From the NCBI RefSeq assembly GCF_012933385.1, contig NZ_JABBPN010000006.1, forward strand, positions 121,031-185,030: a stretch of DNA of 64,000 nt. Direction: 5' to 3'. Positions 1-8,467 of the stretch are shown one piece after another. This DNA comes from Paenibacillus lemnae (lineage in GTDB: Bacteria > Bacillota > Bacilli > Paenibacillales > Paenibacillaceae). The stretch's first letter is position 1. Every line of letters begins with the position of its first letter. Below the pieces are notes generated by a model. The model did not search any database, had not been told where the DNA came from, and saw only the letters and a list, made by a program, of their open reading frames with translations. Position numbers and translations under genes: made by a program.

Positions 1-522
1 TTTTTCTTCCATACGCTTTAATCCTGAAGATGCGGAATCCGAGCTGAATCCGTTCATCGCTTTATTAATTTCAGTCTGTGCTTTTGCGGCATTGTAACGT
101 GCCAACAATGTTTCCCGCTTGTTCTTCATTGCGGTAAGCTGCTTGCGCATTTCATCCAGCTTGGAACGCAGGTTATCAGCGGCTGCTTTGTTCTGGTCAA
201 AACTGATTTTATACTCGTCTCTTTTCGCTTCAGCCGTCTTCTTCTCTTCAAGAGCGCGGCGTGCGAGATCTACATTCTGTGCCTGTGCAGCCATATGCGC
301 CTGCTGTGTGCGTTTCTCAACCAACGCCGATTGTTCTTCGAACAAAGCTTTAAACCGTTTTTCAATGGCAATCTGGGCAGCGACCGCTTTCTCGGCATCT
401 TCCAGATCTTCGCTCATATCGCGGATATATTGATCTGTTAACTTGATTGGATCTTCTGCTTTGTCGATCATGGCATTGATGTTGGACATGGTCAAATCAC
501 GCAATCTTTTGAAAATAGACAT
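1..522 (-). CDS. pspA: PspA/IM30 family protein (3' end beyond window)
   Basis: This is the N-terminal 174 or so residues of a phage-shock-protein A/IM30/Vipp1 family protein, a peripheral membrane protein that assembles into rods or rings and protects the membrane under envelope stress. The start MSIFKRLRDLT is followed by an amphipathic N-terminal helix and then long, charged, Ala/Lys/Glu-rich heptads typical of the coiled-coil hairpin. The usual DPIK-like element is present near residue 25. The ATG at 522 has a GGGAGG ribosome binding site just upstream. The reading frame stays open to base 1, so the C-terminus is missing. The old-yellow-enzyme gene ends 88 nt upstream with no obvious terminator between, so read-through is possible. 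The family call is firm; the physiological trigger cannot be seen here. Confidence 0.9.
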   Translation of the reverse strand, partial: MSIFKRLRDLTMSNINAMIDKAEDPIKLTDQYIRDMSEDLEDAEKAVAAQIAIEKRFKALFEEQSALVEKRTQQAHMAAQAQNVDLARRALEEKKTAEAKRDEYKISFDQNKAAADNLRSKLDEMRKQLTAMKNKRETLLARYNAAKAQTEINKAMNGFSSDSASSGLKRMEEK

Positions 523-610
523 GTTATATTGCCTCCCGGATACTTAATATGGTTCACATGCTTATTCAATACGCAGCAGTCTTAGAAGAGGTTTCATGAT
601 TTTTAATACA

Positions 611-1648
611 TCACTTGTTTTTGCGCGGAAATCCTCTTTCATAGGCTTTAGGTACTTTCTGTTCTCCCTGAAGCGCTTCAGAAGCATGCAGTGCCCAGTA
701 AGGATCTTTCAGCATTCCGCGGCCTACAGCGACCAAATCCGCTTTACCTTCCAGAATCACATTCTGAGCCACTTCGAATTCATCCAGCAGACCGACAGCA
801 ATCACCGGTGTATGCAGCTTCTTCTTAAATTCATCGGCAAGATCCACTTGGTATGCGGGAACCGCTTTTGGACCTCCGTCCGACCCAACCGGTCCTTCTC
901 CGCCTGATGTAATATGAAAAATATCCACGCCCGCATGTTTATAGCGCTCGCATATTGAAGCAATATAGTCGATACCATATCCGTCCTCAACATATTCTTT
1001 CGCAGAGACGCGCATAATGATGGGCATCCCTTCCGGCAAAACCTCTTTTACAGCCTGCACCACTTTTTCACCGAATAAAGCATAATCTTTACCGTACTCG
1101 TCCTTCCTCTGGTTCGTCAGCGGAGAATGAAACTGGTGAATGAGATATCCATGTGCTCCGTGGATTTCAACCGTATCAAATCCCGCTTCTACCGCACGTC
1201 TTGCTCCTTCACGGTATAACTGGATCTTCTCTTCCACCTCATCCGTGCTCAAAGCACGAGGCATACCGTACTGCGAGCTGAACGGGATGCATGAAGGTGC
1301 CATCGGCGGTTCTGCGTCCTGAGCCTTGCGGCCGGCATGGCCGAGCTGGATTCCTATTTTGGTGCCATAGGAGTGAACACTGTCCACAATTTTGCGGTAT
1401 GCGGGGATATGTTCGTCGCTCCAAATGCCTGTATCTTGATCCGATATGCGTCCATCGGGCTCAATGGCAGTCATTTCTATAATAATGAGGCCTGTGCCTC
1501 CAACGGCACGGCTTACATAATGCACATAATGCCAATCATTGGGATTACCGTCTTCGGCCTGAACCGAGTACTGACACATCGGCGGCATTACAATCCGGTT
1601 CTTCAATGTAAGATTCTTAAAACTGTATGGTGTAAATAAATCAGCCAA
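611..1648 (-). CDS. namA: NADPH-dependent flavin oxidoreductase, YqjM/NamA type (old yellow enzyme)
   Basis: This 345-residue protein is a TIM-barrel FMN enzyme that reduces activated C=C bonds of enals, enones and similar electrophiles with NADPH. It is close in length to B. subtilis YqjM (about 338 aa). The MCQY motif at residues 24-27 gives the Cys and Tyr that mark the thermophilic-like YqjM subclass. The EIHGAHGYLIHQF motif gives the substrate-binding His pair and the following Tyr. The start is TTG at 1648 with AAGGAA upstream at wide spacing; no in-frame ATG precedes it. A sigma-A-like promoter lies about 40 nt upstream. The likely role is detoxification of reactive electrophiles in the cytoplasm. 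The subclass is well supported; the physiological substrate is unknown. Confidence 0.9.
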   Translation of the reverse strand: MADLFTPYSFKNLTLKNRIVMPPMCQYSVQAEDGNPNDWHYVHYVSRAVGGTGLIIIEMTAIEPDGRISDQDTGIWSDEHIPAYRKIVDSVHSYGTKIGIQLGHAGRKAQDAEPPMAPSCIPFSSQYGMPRALSTDEVEEKIQLYREGARRAVEAGFDTVEIHGAHGYLIHQFHSPLTNQRKDEYGKDYALFGEKVVQAVKEVLPEGMPIIMRVSAKEYVEDGYGIDYIASICERYKHAGVDIFHITSGGEGPVGSDGGPKAVPAYQVDLADEFKKKLHTPVIAVGLLDEFEVAQNVILEGKADLVAVGRGMLKDPYWALHASEALQGEQKVPKAYERGFPRKNK

Positions 1649-1687
1649 ACGGATTCATTCCTTCCTGCTTAAATATATTGCAACATC

Positions 1688-1716
1688 ATTATACACCTTA
1701 TGGCCTGCCTATCCAA
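1688..1716 (-). promoter_or_regulatory. sigma-A-like promoter of namA
   Basis: On the minus strand TTGGAT is followed after 17 nt by a perfect TATAAT. The predicted start lies about 30 nt upstream of the TTG start codon of the reductase gene. The -10 is perfect and the -35 moderate. Confidence 0.6.
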
Positions 1717-1802
1717 AAAAGAAGCTTACAGCAGCCCACTTGGAAGATTCAAGCATATTTTGAACGACTCCAGGGCATACCAATAAAAAGATAAAGGAGC
1801 CG

Positions 1803-2582
1803 ATGAACTTGAACCATCTCTACGCCCCTTGGATCAAAATAGGTTTGATATGTATTTTACTATTCACCCTTCCCTGCACTACTGTACAAGGCTTTTCGGA
1901 TGCCTCAGACAGACTAGGACAAGAATCCTCAGACCGGCTAACATTAAGCCAGCTGCTGAAGAAGTATCCTGATACGTTCCGTGCCAAGGGACCGGCTAAT
2001 CGGCAGATCGCGTTAACTTTTGATGATGTTCCAGATCCGAGATTCACGCCTCAGGTACTCGATATTTTAAAAAAAGAGAACGTGAAAGCAACGTTTTTTG
2101 TAGTTGGCAGCCGCGCAAAAAAACATCCTTCTCTCGTTAAAAGAATGAAGTTTGAGGGCCACACCATCGGCAATCATTCTTACAATCATGCACAGTTTGG
2201 CTTGTTAAGCCTGCCTGAATTTCAGTCACAGATTAAAAAAACGAACATGATTATCCAGAAGATTACGGGCGAAACTCCCACGCTTATTCGTCCGCCCTAT
2301 GGTGATATCACAGAAGAACAGCTTCTATGGGCTCGCAAGCATCAATATAAGGTTGTTAACTGGAACGTCGACTCTCTGGATTGGAAAGGCCTGAATAAAG
2401 AGCAGATTAAAGAGAATATTTTGTCCGCTGCAGGTCCGGGAGCGATCGTTCTTCAGCATGCTGGCGGTGGAAAAGGCTCTGATCTCTCTGGCACCCTTCA
2501 GGCGCTGCCCGAAGTGATCCATGACCTGAGAAGCAAGGGATACTCATTCGTCACGCTTCCTGAGCTTTTACAGCTGCGTTAA
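1803..2582 (+). CDS. Secreted polysaccharide deacetylase (NodB domain, CE4)
   Basis: This 259-residue exported protein has an N-terminal signal-like hydrophobic segment (about residues 11-30) and a carbohydrate esterase family 4 domain from about residue 66 to the end. Motifs seen in order are TFDD at 72-75 (catalytic base and metal Asp), the metal-binding H-S-Y-N-H at 125-129, RPPYG at 163-167, a W-D segment near 187-194 and LQHA with the catalytic His near 219. These support a metal-dependent N-deacetylase acting on peptidoglycan or another N-acetylated glycan outside the membrane. The start is ATG with AAGGAGC six nt upstream. It is the only plus-strand gene before 6.6 kb and is followed at once by a terminator, so it is probably monocistronic. 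The exact polysaccharide cannot be read from sequence. Confidence 0.9.
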   Translation: MNLNHLYAPWIKIGLICILLFTLPCTTVQGFSDASDRLGQESSDRLTLSQLLKKYPDTFRAKGPANRQIALTFDDVPDPRFTPQVLDILKKENVKATFFVVGSRAKKHPSLVKRMKFEGHTIGNHSYNHAQFGLLSLPEFQSQIKKTNMIIQKITGETPTLIRPPYGDITEEQLLWARKHQYKVVNWNVDSLDWKGLNKEQIKENILSAAGPGAIVLQHAGGGKGSDLSGTLQALPEVIHDLRSKGYSFVTLPELLQLR

Positions 2583-2612
2583 GACTATATAAATTTCATC
2601 TTATGTAAAAAG

Positions 2613-2639
2613 GCTGCCGGGATCGCGGCAGCTTTTTTT
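2613..2639 (+). terminator. Rho-independent terminator after the deacetylase gene
   Basis: A GCTGCCG/CGGCAGC stem is followed by seven T residues, 30 nt after the stop codon. Confidence 0.88.
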
Positions 2640-2649
2640 GATAATCTGA

Positions 2650-2889
2650 TTATTGAATTGCATAATAGAAAATTTCACCGTTAGAATCTTGATACAGTCC
2701 GGTAAAAATGTGCGCACTGCCGTCACCCGGTGCATGGTAGAGCATTGAGCAGCAGCCGGATCCATCATAAAACCAATAGGACCATCCGCCGGAAGATCCT
2801 GCTTGAGCACTTGCTGAGCCAACCATGGCAAAGCTCAGGATCATCACAAACGTAAATACGGTTATGAGCCGCTTTTTCAGTGTGTTCAT
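2650..2889 (-). CDS. Small secreted protein of 79 aa, paralogue of its upstream neighbour
   Basis: I do not recognise the family. The protein starts with a clear signal peptide (about residues 1-28, with an A-S-A-Q-A type cleavage region), leaving a mature part of about 50 residues. The mature part begins with a W-S-Y-W-F-Y-D-G-S motif and then has an L-Y-H block and an I-F-T-G-L-Y-Q-D-S block. The 80-aa neighbour upstream shows the same pattern (YWF-DGS, then LYYT, then PIYQNS), so the two are tandem paralogues. Two adjacent Cys residues are present here but not in the sister. The gene starts 23 nt after the stop of the sister, with AAGGCGGTG upstream, so the two are probably co-transcribed. 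Function is unknown; both are small, aromatic-rich and exported. Confidence 0.75.
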   Translation of the reverse strand: MNTLKKRLITVFTFVMILSFAMVGSASAQAGSSGGWSYWFYDGSGCCSMLYHAPGDGSAHIFTGLYQDSNGEIFYYAIQ

Positions 2890-2912
2890 CCGCGTTCACC
2901 GCCTTGGGGTTA

Positions 2913-3155
2913 TTATCGGTTCAAATACACAACTTGAATTTCTTGCACATCGCTCAAATTGAATACATCACCGAAGGAATTTTGATAGATCGGCAATGCC
3001 CAAGCGCCCTGATCATTCGTGTAATACAACTGCGCCCATGTGCTTGAACCGTCATTAAACCAGTAAGTGAAGTCCGCCGATGCCATAGCTCCAAATGATA
3101 ACGACGCTACCAGCACAATGGTAAACAGTACCGTGTACCGACTAAAGCTTTTCAT
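2913..3155 (-). CDS. Small secreted protein of 80 aa, first of a tandem paralogous pair
   Basis: This is an unrecognised family. It has a signal peptide of about 27 residues (ending A-M-A-S-A-D) and a mature part of about 53 residues with the F-T-Y-W-F-N-D-G-S block shared with the downstream gene. The ATG at 3155 was chosen because a strong AAAGGAGG site lies just upstream; a longer reading frame back to 3254 has no such site and would bury the signal peptide. An AT-rich stretch with a TATAAT near 3235-3240 lies upstream and could drive the pair. The mature protein lacks Cys and is rich in Trp, Tyr and Phe, which would suit surface or polymer binding, but that is a guess. Confidence 0.75.
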   Translation of the reverse strand: MKSFSRYTVLFTIVLVASLSFGAMASADFTYWFNDGSSTWAQLYYTNDQGAWALPIYQNSFGDVFNLSDVQEIQVVYLNR

Positions 3156-3374
3156 GAAGTGACCTCCTTTCCTGCAGGATACCGAGGAATCAGCCAATGT
3201 TTGGAAGACTTTACCTCTATGTACCTTTCCCCTAATTATAGAAATATTAAACATATAATTACCAACTAATGTAATTTACTTTTCCCACCTGCGTGAAAAT
3301 AGTAAACTCCAGCAAGCGCTGACAAAGCGGTCTATTTATCCTAAGATATCAGCATATTGGGCACGCTATATAAG

Positions 3375-3403
3375 AAAAAAGGCGGCCGCTAAGAGCCGTC
3401 TTT
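3375..3403 (-). terminator. Terminator after the LysM-3D gene
   Basis: On the minus strand an AAGACGGC/GCCGCCTT stem with one mismatch is followed by a run of six T. It lies just after the stop codon of the LysM-3D gene. Confidence 0.8.
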
Positions 3404-3408
3404 ACAAA

Positions 3409-4059
3409 TTATTTAATCATATATAATTTCACATTCTGATATCCGAAAGCACTCACGGATTTAGGAGATCCTGGAATAAAAATATCGACACGGTTTTCCT
3501 TGATAGCGCCTCCGATATCTCTAGCGACAGCCACGAATGCTTTCTTGGGCAGACTTGGATGCCTGTGTCCTGTTACGAGTACCTTAGTACCCAGCGGAAT
3601 CACTTTAGGATCAACGGCGATCGTACCGAGCTTAAGGGGGTTTCCGAAGTAATCGACCGCTCCCCATCCGCCGTTTTCACTTGCAGCTGAAGAATAAGCT
3701 GTAGCTTTCACCGACATTGTCTTGCTGTATTGAAAAGTTTTGCCCCAAGCTTTTACAACGTTTTGTTCCGGAAAGACATGCAAGCTGGGAATGAAGCTGC
3801 TGGCAGTATTCCCGCCTGGTATATTGACTTTAAGGCCGGGATATATGTTTAGAGCCTGAATGCCCGGATTTGCGTTCATGAGAGAGTTCAAAGGGACACT
3901 GTATTTCTTGGAGAGCAGGTAAAAGGTGTCACCTTGTTTCGTCGTATGTACGGATGCTGCCTCCGCTGCCGGAATTGCTGCTGAAGTCATACTGAATGTC
4001 ATCGCAGCGGCTGTAAACCATTTTAACACTTTACTTTTGGACCATGTTTTCAGATTCAT
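3409..4059 (-). CDS. Secreted LysM and 3D-domain cell-wall protein
   Basis: This 216-residue exported protein has a signal peptide (about residues 1-35, ending A-E-A-A-S), one LysM peptidoglycan-binding domain (about 37-81, starting KQGDTFYLLSKKYSVP) and a C-terminal 3D domain (about 114-216). The 3D domain shows the three conserved Asp positions: VD at 150, D181 in RDIGG and D192 in RVDIF. The fold is shared with Bacillus YocH/YuiC-type proteins and MltA-like lytic transglycosylases, so it is probably a wall-remodelling muralytic enzyme. The ATG has an AAGGAGG site seven nt upstream. A terminator follows. Family assignment is firm; enzyme specificity is inferred from the family. Confidence 0.9.
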   Translation of the reverse strand: MNLKTWSKSKVLKWFTAAAMTFSMTSAAIPAAEAASVHTTKQGDTFYLLSKKYSVPLNSLMNANPGIQALNIYPGLKVNIPGGNTASSFIPSLHVFPEQNVVKAWGKTFQYSKTMSVKATAYSSAASENGGWGAVDYFGNPLKLGTIAVDPKVIPLGTKVLVTGHRHPSLPKKAFVAVARDIGGAIKENRVDIFIPGSPKSVSAFGYQNVKLYMIK

Positions 4060-4152
4060 CTGGATGCCTCCTTGCTGTAATGGTTACAAATATATCACAT
4101 TTTTGTAACCACTTCTGCATGAAAATGCTTCCATCACTTGGGAGCCGCTCAT

Positions 4153-4184
4153 AAAAATAGGGCTGCCCTTGGTGGACAACCCCA
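4153..4184 (-). terminator. Terminator after the amino-acid ABC transporter genes
   Basis: On the minus strand GGGTTG pairs with CAGCCC (one G-U pair) across a 13-nt loop and is followed by TATTTTT. It lies about 17 nt after the ATPase stop codon. Confidence 0.65.
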
Positions 4185-4200
4185 TTGGTTCAACTTAACT

Positions 4201-4923
4201 TTACAGCACTTTGCTCAAGAACTCCCGGGTACGGGGATGTGACGGGTTGGAGAAAATTTGATCCGGTGCTCCCTCTTCCACGATGCGGCCGCCGTCCATG
4301 AACAGAATGCGGTCGCCAACCTCGCGTGCAAATCCCATCTCATGTGTCACGATGACCATGGTCATTCCGTTTTCAGCCAGTTTTTTCATAACTTCCAGAA
4401 CTTCTCCGACCATTTCGGGATCCAGCGCCGAGGTCGGTTCGTCAAAGAGCATCACATGCGGCTGCATGGCCAAAGCACGGGCAATGGCGATCCGCTGCTT
4501 TTGACCACCCGACAACTGGGAAGGATACGCATTTCTCTTATCCTGCAGCCCAACCGTCTTCAGCAGCTCATCTGCCACTTTTTCCGCATCTGACCGGGAT
4601 TGTCCCCTTACTTTCATCGGAGCCAGAGTAATGTTCTCCAGCACGCTCTTATGCGGAAACAAATTAAACTGTTGAAACACCATCCCCATTTTCTCGCGGG
4701 TAGCGTTGATGTTATGATTCTTGGCGGTGATTTGTTCGCCCTCGAACATGATTTCTCCGGAAGTCGGCTGCTCCAGCAGATTCAGACATCGCAAAAATGT
4801 ACTTTTCCCCGAGCCGCTTGGACCGATGACGACGACAACTTCACCCTTCTGAATCTCGGCGCTAATTCCTTTCAGAATCTCGACTTTGCTAAACGATTTA
4901 TGCAGATCTTTAACGGTGATCAC
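4201..4923 (-). CDS. Polar amino-acid ABC transporter ATP-binding protein (GlnQ type)
   Basis: This 240-residue ATPase drives uptake through the adjacent fused permease. It has the Walker A motif GPSGSGKS near residue 34, the Q-loop FQQFNLF, the signature LSGGQKQR, Walker [17 protein letters not shown] and the switch His in THEMGFA. This set, including DPEMVGEVL, is typical of GlnQ/HisP/ArtP-type importers of glutamine, arginine or cystine. Length is normal for the family. Its start overlaps the end of the permease gene by 14 nt, so the two are translationally coupled. The substrate cannot be named from the ATPase alone. Confidence 0.93.
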   Translation of the reverse strand: MITVKDLHKSFSKVEILKGISAEIQKGEVVVVIGPSGSGKSTFLRCLNLLEQPTSGEIMFEGEQITAKNHNINATREKMGMVFQQFNLFPHKSVLENITLAPMKVRGQSRSDAEKVADELLKTVGLQDKRNAYPSQLSGGQKQRIAIARALAMQPHVMLFDEPTSALDPEMVGEVLEVMKKLAENGMTMVIVTHEMGFAREVGDRILFMDGGRIVEEGAPDQIFSNPSHPRTREFLSKVL

Positions 4924-6361
4924 TGGCGCTCAATCTCCTTTCCAGCACACCCATCAGCTTCGAGAGTGTGAATGTCAGTATGAAATAGATTATGGCTGCT
5001 ACAAGCAGCGGATTCAATGGCGCAAAGGTGCTGCCTCGCAAAATCTGTGATTGATACATCAAATCAAACACACCAATAAAGGATACAATGGATGATTCTT
5101 TAATAATCACAATAAACTCGTTACCGATGGCAGGCAGTACAGCCTTGAATGCTTGTGGAAGCACAATGTGGCGCATGGCTGCTACACGGCTCATACCGAG
5201 CGACCGGGCTGCCTCCAGCTGACCACGGTCGACGCCCTGTATACCGGCCCGGAAGATCTCGGCCAAATATGCAGCACTGTTAAGAGACAGGGTCAGGATA
5301 CCGGATTGAATCGGCGTAAACTTAATATCGAATGCGGGAAGACTGTAATGAATAATGAACAGCTGTACCAGCATTGGGGTTCCGCGGAAGACCTCAATAT
5401 AAGCGGTCGACAGAAACTTTAGTATAGAAATCCCTGACATTCTCATTAGAGCCAGCACTAAACCGAGGATAAATCCAAAAAACACACCCAGTGCTGAGAT
5501 CAGCAGGGTAAATTGAATCCCTTTGAGATAATAATCACGGTATTTCCAGAAGAACTCAAACGTATTTAATTCTTCTTTCACCCGTCCTGCCGCCAAGTCC
5601 CCGGCTTCATCCACATACTTCTGAACCAGATCATTCTGGACTAAGCGTTCCAGTGTCTGATTAATGCTGTTCAGCAGTTCTTCATTGCCTTTACGGACAC
5701 CAACCGCGTATTCATCATTTTCACTTACCGGCTTGGCATCTGTAATTGCCATGGTTTCGATATCCATATTGGCATTGGCAATCGGATACTCCGCGATAAC
5801 GGCATCTACACGTCCCGTATCCAGCTGAAGGAGAAGGTCCGGTATTTTATCCAGGGAAGTCACCTGCGCATTCGGAATATTAGCTGCAATACCTTCCTGC
5901 ACGGAAGCCTTCTGAACACCAATTCGAGCACCCTCCAAACTTTCCATGGTGCTGTATTTCTCTTGATCTTCTTTGCGCACAACGATGGATTGCTCTGCAC
6001 GGTAGTAAGGAATGGAGAAATCAATACTTTTCCGGCGTTCCTCTGTCGGATTCATCCCTGAGATGACAAAATCGACACGGCCGCTGGTCAGTTCGGGCAG
6101 CAATGCATCAAATGAAGTATCTTTAATGACCAGCTCTGCGCCTAAATCTTTGGCAATTTCCTTCGCAATTTCAATATCAAATCCGACGATCGTATCAACA
6201 CCGTCAATGGTTTTATGAAACTCGTAAGGCATATAATCGGCACTCGTACCCAGGATAATCGTTTTCTTCTCTTGTTCTGCTCCTGCGATCCCTGCAATCG
6301 AGCCTACGGACAGTAAAATTACCATCAGTAGAAGCATGGAGATTTTCATTTTAGTTCTCAT
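4910..6361 (-). CDS. Fused substrate-binding protein and permease of an amino-acid importer (GlnP type)
   Basis: This 483-residue protein joins two parts that are usually separate. Residues 1-28 are a signal segment. About 30-255 form a family-3 solute-binding domain ([11 protein letters not shown] at its start, DFVISGM and FSIPYY later). About 275-475 form a HisM/GlnP permease with five or so membrane helices and the EAA loop ([22 protein letters not shown]). The layout matches lactococcal GlnP, in which the receptor is tethered to the translocator. The ATG at 6361 was chosen because a promoter (perfect -10 at 6416-6421) would start transcription near 6409, downstream of the longer in-frame ATG at 6430, and AGAGGAGA precedes it. 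The two-gene operon is then closed by a terminator. The substrate is probably a polar amino acid such as Gln, Glu or Cys. Confidence 0.9.
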   Translation of the reverse strand: MRTKMKISMLLLMVILLSVGSIAGIAGAEQEKKTIILGTSADYMPYEFHKTIDGVDTIVGFDIEIAKEIAKDLGAELVIKDTSFDALLPELTSGRVDFVISGMNPTEERRKSIDFSIPYYRAEQSIVVRKEDQEKYSTMESLEGARIGVQKASVQEGIAANIPNAQVTSLDKIPDLLLQLDTGRVDAVIAEYPIANANMDIETMAITDAKPVSENDEYAVGVRKGNEELLNSINQTLERLVQNDLVQKYVDEAGDLAAGRVKEELNTFEFFWKYRDYYLKGIQFTLLISALGVFFGFILGLVLALMRMSGISILKFLSTAYIEVFRGTPMLVQLFIIHYSLPAFDIKFTPIQSGILTLSLNSAAYLAEIFRAGIQGVDRGQLEAARSLGMSRVAAMRHIVLPQAFKAVLPAIGNEFIVIIKESSIVSFIGVFDLMYQSQILRGSTFAPLNPLLVAAIIYFILTFTLSKLMGVLERRLSASDHR

Positions 6362-6415
6362 ATTACGGTATCTCTCCTCTGTGGTTTTTCCATTTAAAAG
6401 CTCATGACCTGTGTC

Positions 6416-6444
6416 ATTATAGAACAGCATGCATGAATATGCAA
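6416..6444 (-). promoter_or_regulatory. Sigma-A promoter of the fused amino-acid transporter operon
   Basis: The minus strand shows TTGCAT, a 17-nt spacer and a perfect TATAAT. The predicted leader is about 48 nt long. Its position excludes the longer reading-frame start at 6430. Confidence 0.8.
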
Positions 6445-6520
6445 TGGTCTTCCAATTTTTTTCATAAAAAACGTATAGAATCAGTCATTCACTGAATTGG
6501 AGCTTCTAAACGATGGTCAA

Positions 6521-6550
6521 TTAACGAAAGAAAGCGCACTCAATTATAAT
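6521..6550 (+). promoter_or_regulatory. Possible promoter of the GH13 glycosidase gene
   Basis: TTAACG is followed after 18 nt by a perfect TATAAT, about 80 nt before the start codon. The -35 matches consensus at four of six positions. Confidence 0.5.
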
Positions 6551-6632
6551 AGGTAGAGAAAAATGAATATCTATGATTCAATTGCTAACCTGGCTGGTTA
6601 TTAACGCCTAGACTCATACAGGAGGTGCAGCC

Positions 6633-8378
6633 ATGCTGTTAGAAGCGATCTACCATGTTCCACGTGATAAGTGGGCGTATGCCTATGATACCTCAACGAT
6701 TCACCTGCGTGTCCGCACCCAAAAAAATAATGTGGAATGTGTAGTGGCCATGACCGGTGACAAATACGACTGGGAACGGACCTATTATGAAATAACGATG
6801 GAAAAGGCTGCATCTGATGGCATGTTTGATTATTGGGAATGTGCTGTTTCGCCGCAATATAAACGGCTATCTTATGGATTCCGTTTTCATAATGATAATG
6901 AAACGATATATTTGACAGATACGGGCCTGAGCCACGACTATCCATACCCTCCCGGCGGATACTTTGAGTTTCCTTATATCCATGAAGTTGATGTATTCAA
7001 AGTTCCAGACTGGGCTAAGGAAGCTGTGTTCTATCAGATCATGCCTGAACGATATTGTAACGGTGACACATCCAACGACCCGGAAGGCACCGAGCCTTGG
7101 GGCGGCCAGCCGAAATACGATAATTTTTTTGGCGGCGATCTTCAAGGGGTGATGAACCACCTGGATGATTTAACGGAACTTGGCATTAACGCAATCTATT
7201 TCACACCTCTTTTCCTTTCTCCTTCCAATCACAAGTATGATATCGTCGATTATAAACAGGTTGACCCGCACTTTGGTACGAATGAATTGTTTAAACAACT
7301 TGTAGACCAATGTCATGAACGCGGGATACGGGTTATGCTGGATGCAGTATTCAATCATTGCAGCGATCAGTTTCCTCCTTTTCAGGATGTTGTTAAACAT
7401 GGAGCGGACTCCAAATACAAAGATTGGTTTCATGTGAATGAGTTTCCGGTCGCCGTAAATGATGGCATACCTACGTACGATACCTTTGGTTTCTTTGCGA
7501 ATATGCCGAAATTCAATACCGCCAACCCGGAGGTAAAAAAATACCTGCTGGAAGTTGCCGAATACTGGATTAAAGAAATTCATGTGGACGGCTGGCGCCT
7601 GGATGTAGCCAACGAAATCGACCATGATTTTTGGCGTGATTTCCGTAAAGTGGTGAAGGGTGCTAATCCTGAAGCTTACATTGTGGGTGAAGTGTGGTCA
7701 GACTCTCTCATTTGGCTGATGGGGGATGAGTTCGATTCAGTGATGAACTATCCTTTTGCAGATAAAGTACTGGCCTTCTTTAACGGAGCGATGGATGGAC
7801 GAACGTTTGCTGACAATATGGCTTCGCTCATTATGAGATACCCTCAGCAAACCAATGAAGTGGTCTTTAATATGCTGTGCAGTCATGACACCCAGCGTCT
7901 GCTCAATCGGGTCGGCAACGATATCCGCCGTATGAAATTACCTGTCGTCTTTTTGTTCACCTACATTGGAACACCCTGCATCTTTTACGGGGATGAGATT
8001 GGTCTCACCGGAGGCGATGACCCGGATTGCCGTAAATGTATGGAATGGGATCCGGACAAACAACAAACCGAACTGTATGATTTCTACAAACTCATGATAC
8101 AGCTGCGCAGAAAACATAAAGCGCTTCGGGAAGGACGTTTCCGCTTTTTGAAAGCTGATCCAAACGATCCGTGCATTATTTATGAGCGTGTAGACGATAA
8201 AGTACATTTTATTATCTGGATGAACAATACGGATCAGCCTCGAACGTTAACTCATCCACTCGTCAAGAATGATTGGTATGATGCCCTTTCTCAAGAGAAA
8301 GTAGACACGGAGGACGGCATTATGAATATTAATCTGGACGCTTACGGGTACCGTATTTTATGCCGAAGCCTCCAATAA
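6633..8378 (+). CDS. GH13 alpha-glycosidase (neopullulanase/cyclomaltodextrinase type)
   Basis: This 581-residue cytoplasmic enzyme has an N-terminal beta domain of about 120 residues resembling the CBM34 domain of neopullulanases, then a GH13 barrel. Conserved regions are DAVFNHC, GWRLDVANE with the nucleophile D324, VGEVW with the acid/base E353, and CSHDT with the transition-state Asp D419. The MPERYCNGD element near the barrel start is typical of the GH13_20 subfamily. No signal peptide is seen, which fits hydrolysis of imported maltodextrins or cyclodextrins. ATG with a strong AGGAGGTG site. It is convergent with glgA and shares a two-way terminator with it, placing maltodextrin breakdown next to glycogen synthesis. 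Exact specificity within the subfamily is not certain. Confidence 0.9.
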   Translation: MLLEAIYHVPRDKWAYAYDTSTIHLRVRTQKNNVECVVAMTGDKYDWERTYYEITMEKAASDGMFDYWECAVSPQYKRLSYGFRFHNDNETIYLTDTGLSHDYPYPPGGYFEFPYIHEVDVFKVPDWAKEAVFYQIMPERYCNGDTSNDPEGTEPWGGQPKYDNFFGGDLQGVMNHLDDLTELGINAIYFTPLFLSPSNHKYDIVDYKQVDPHFGTNELFKQLVDQCHERGIRVMLDAVFNHCSDQFPPFQDVVKHGADSKYKDWFHVNEFPVAVNDGIPTYDTFGFFANMPKFNTANPEVKKYLLEVAEYWIKEIHVDGWRLDVANEIDHDFWRDFRKVVKGANPEAYIVGEVWSDSLIWLMGDEFDSVMNYPFADKVLAFFNGAMDGRTFADNMASLIMRYPQQTNEVVFNMLCSHDTQRLLNRVGNDIRRMKLPVVFLFTYIGTPCIFYGDEIGLTGGDDPDCRKCMEWDPDKQQTELYDFYKLMIQLRRKHKALREGRFRFLKADPNDPCIIYERVDDKVHFIIWMNNTDQPRTLTHPLVKNDWYDALSQEKVDTEDGIMNINLDAYGYRILCRSLQ

Positions 8379-8382
8379 ACAG

Positions 8383-8436
8383 AAAAAGCTTCCGAAAAGA
8401 GATGATCAACATTTCTCTTCGGAAGCTCTTTTTTTG
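8383..8436. terminator. Bidirectional terminator between the GH13 gene and glgA
   Basis: A long stem (AGCTTCCGAA with its complement, extended by AAGAGA/TCTCTT) is flanked by A-runs on the left and T-runs on the right, so it can stop transcription from both convergent genes. Confidence 0.88.
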
Positions 8437-8467
8437 TTCACATCATATCTGCCAAACTGCAAAACCT

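Noticed and set aside
119..433. Plus-strand 104-codon frame opposite pspA
   Set aside because: It is antisense to a clear coding sequence and its Ser/Arg/Ala-rich product is a shadow of the coiled coil.
6362..6430. 23-residue N-terminal extension of the fused transporter
   Set aside because: The promoter -10 (6416-6421) lies inside it, so the transcript starts downstream of that ATG.
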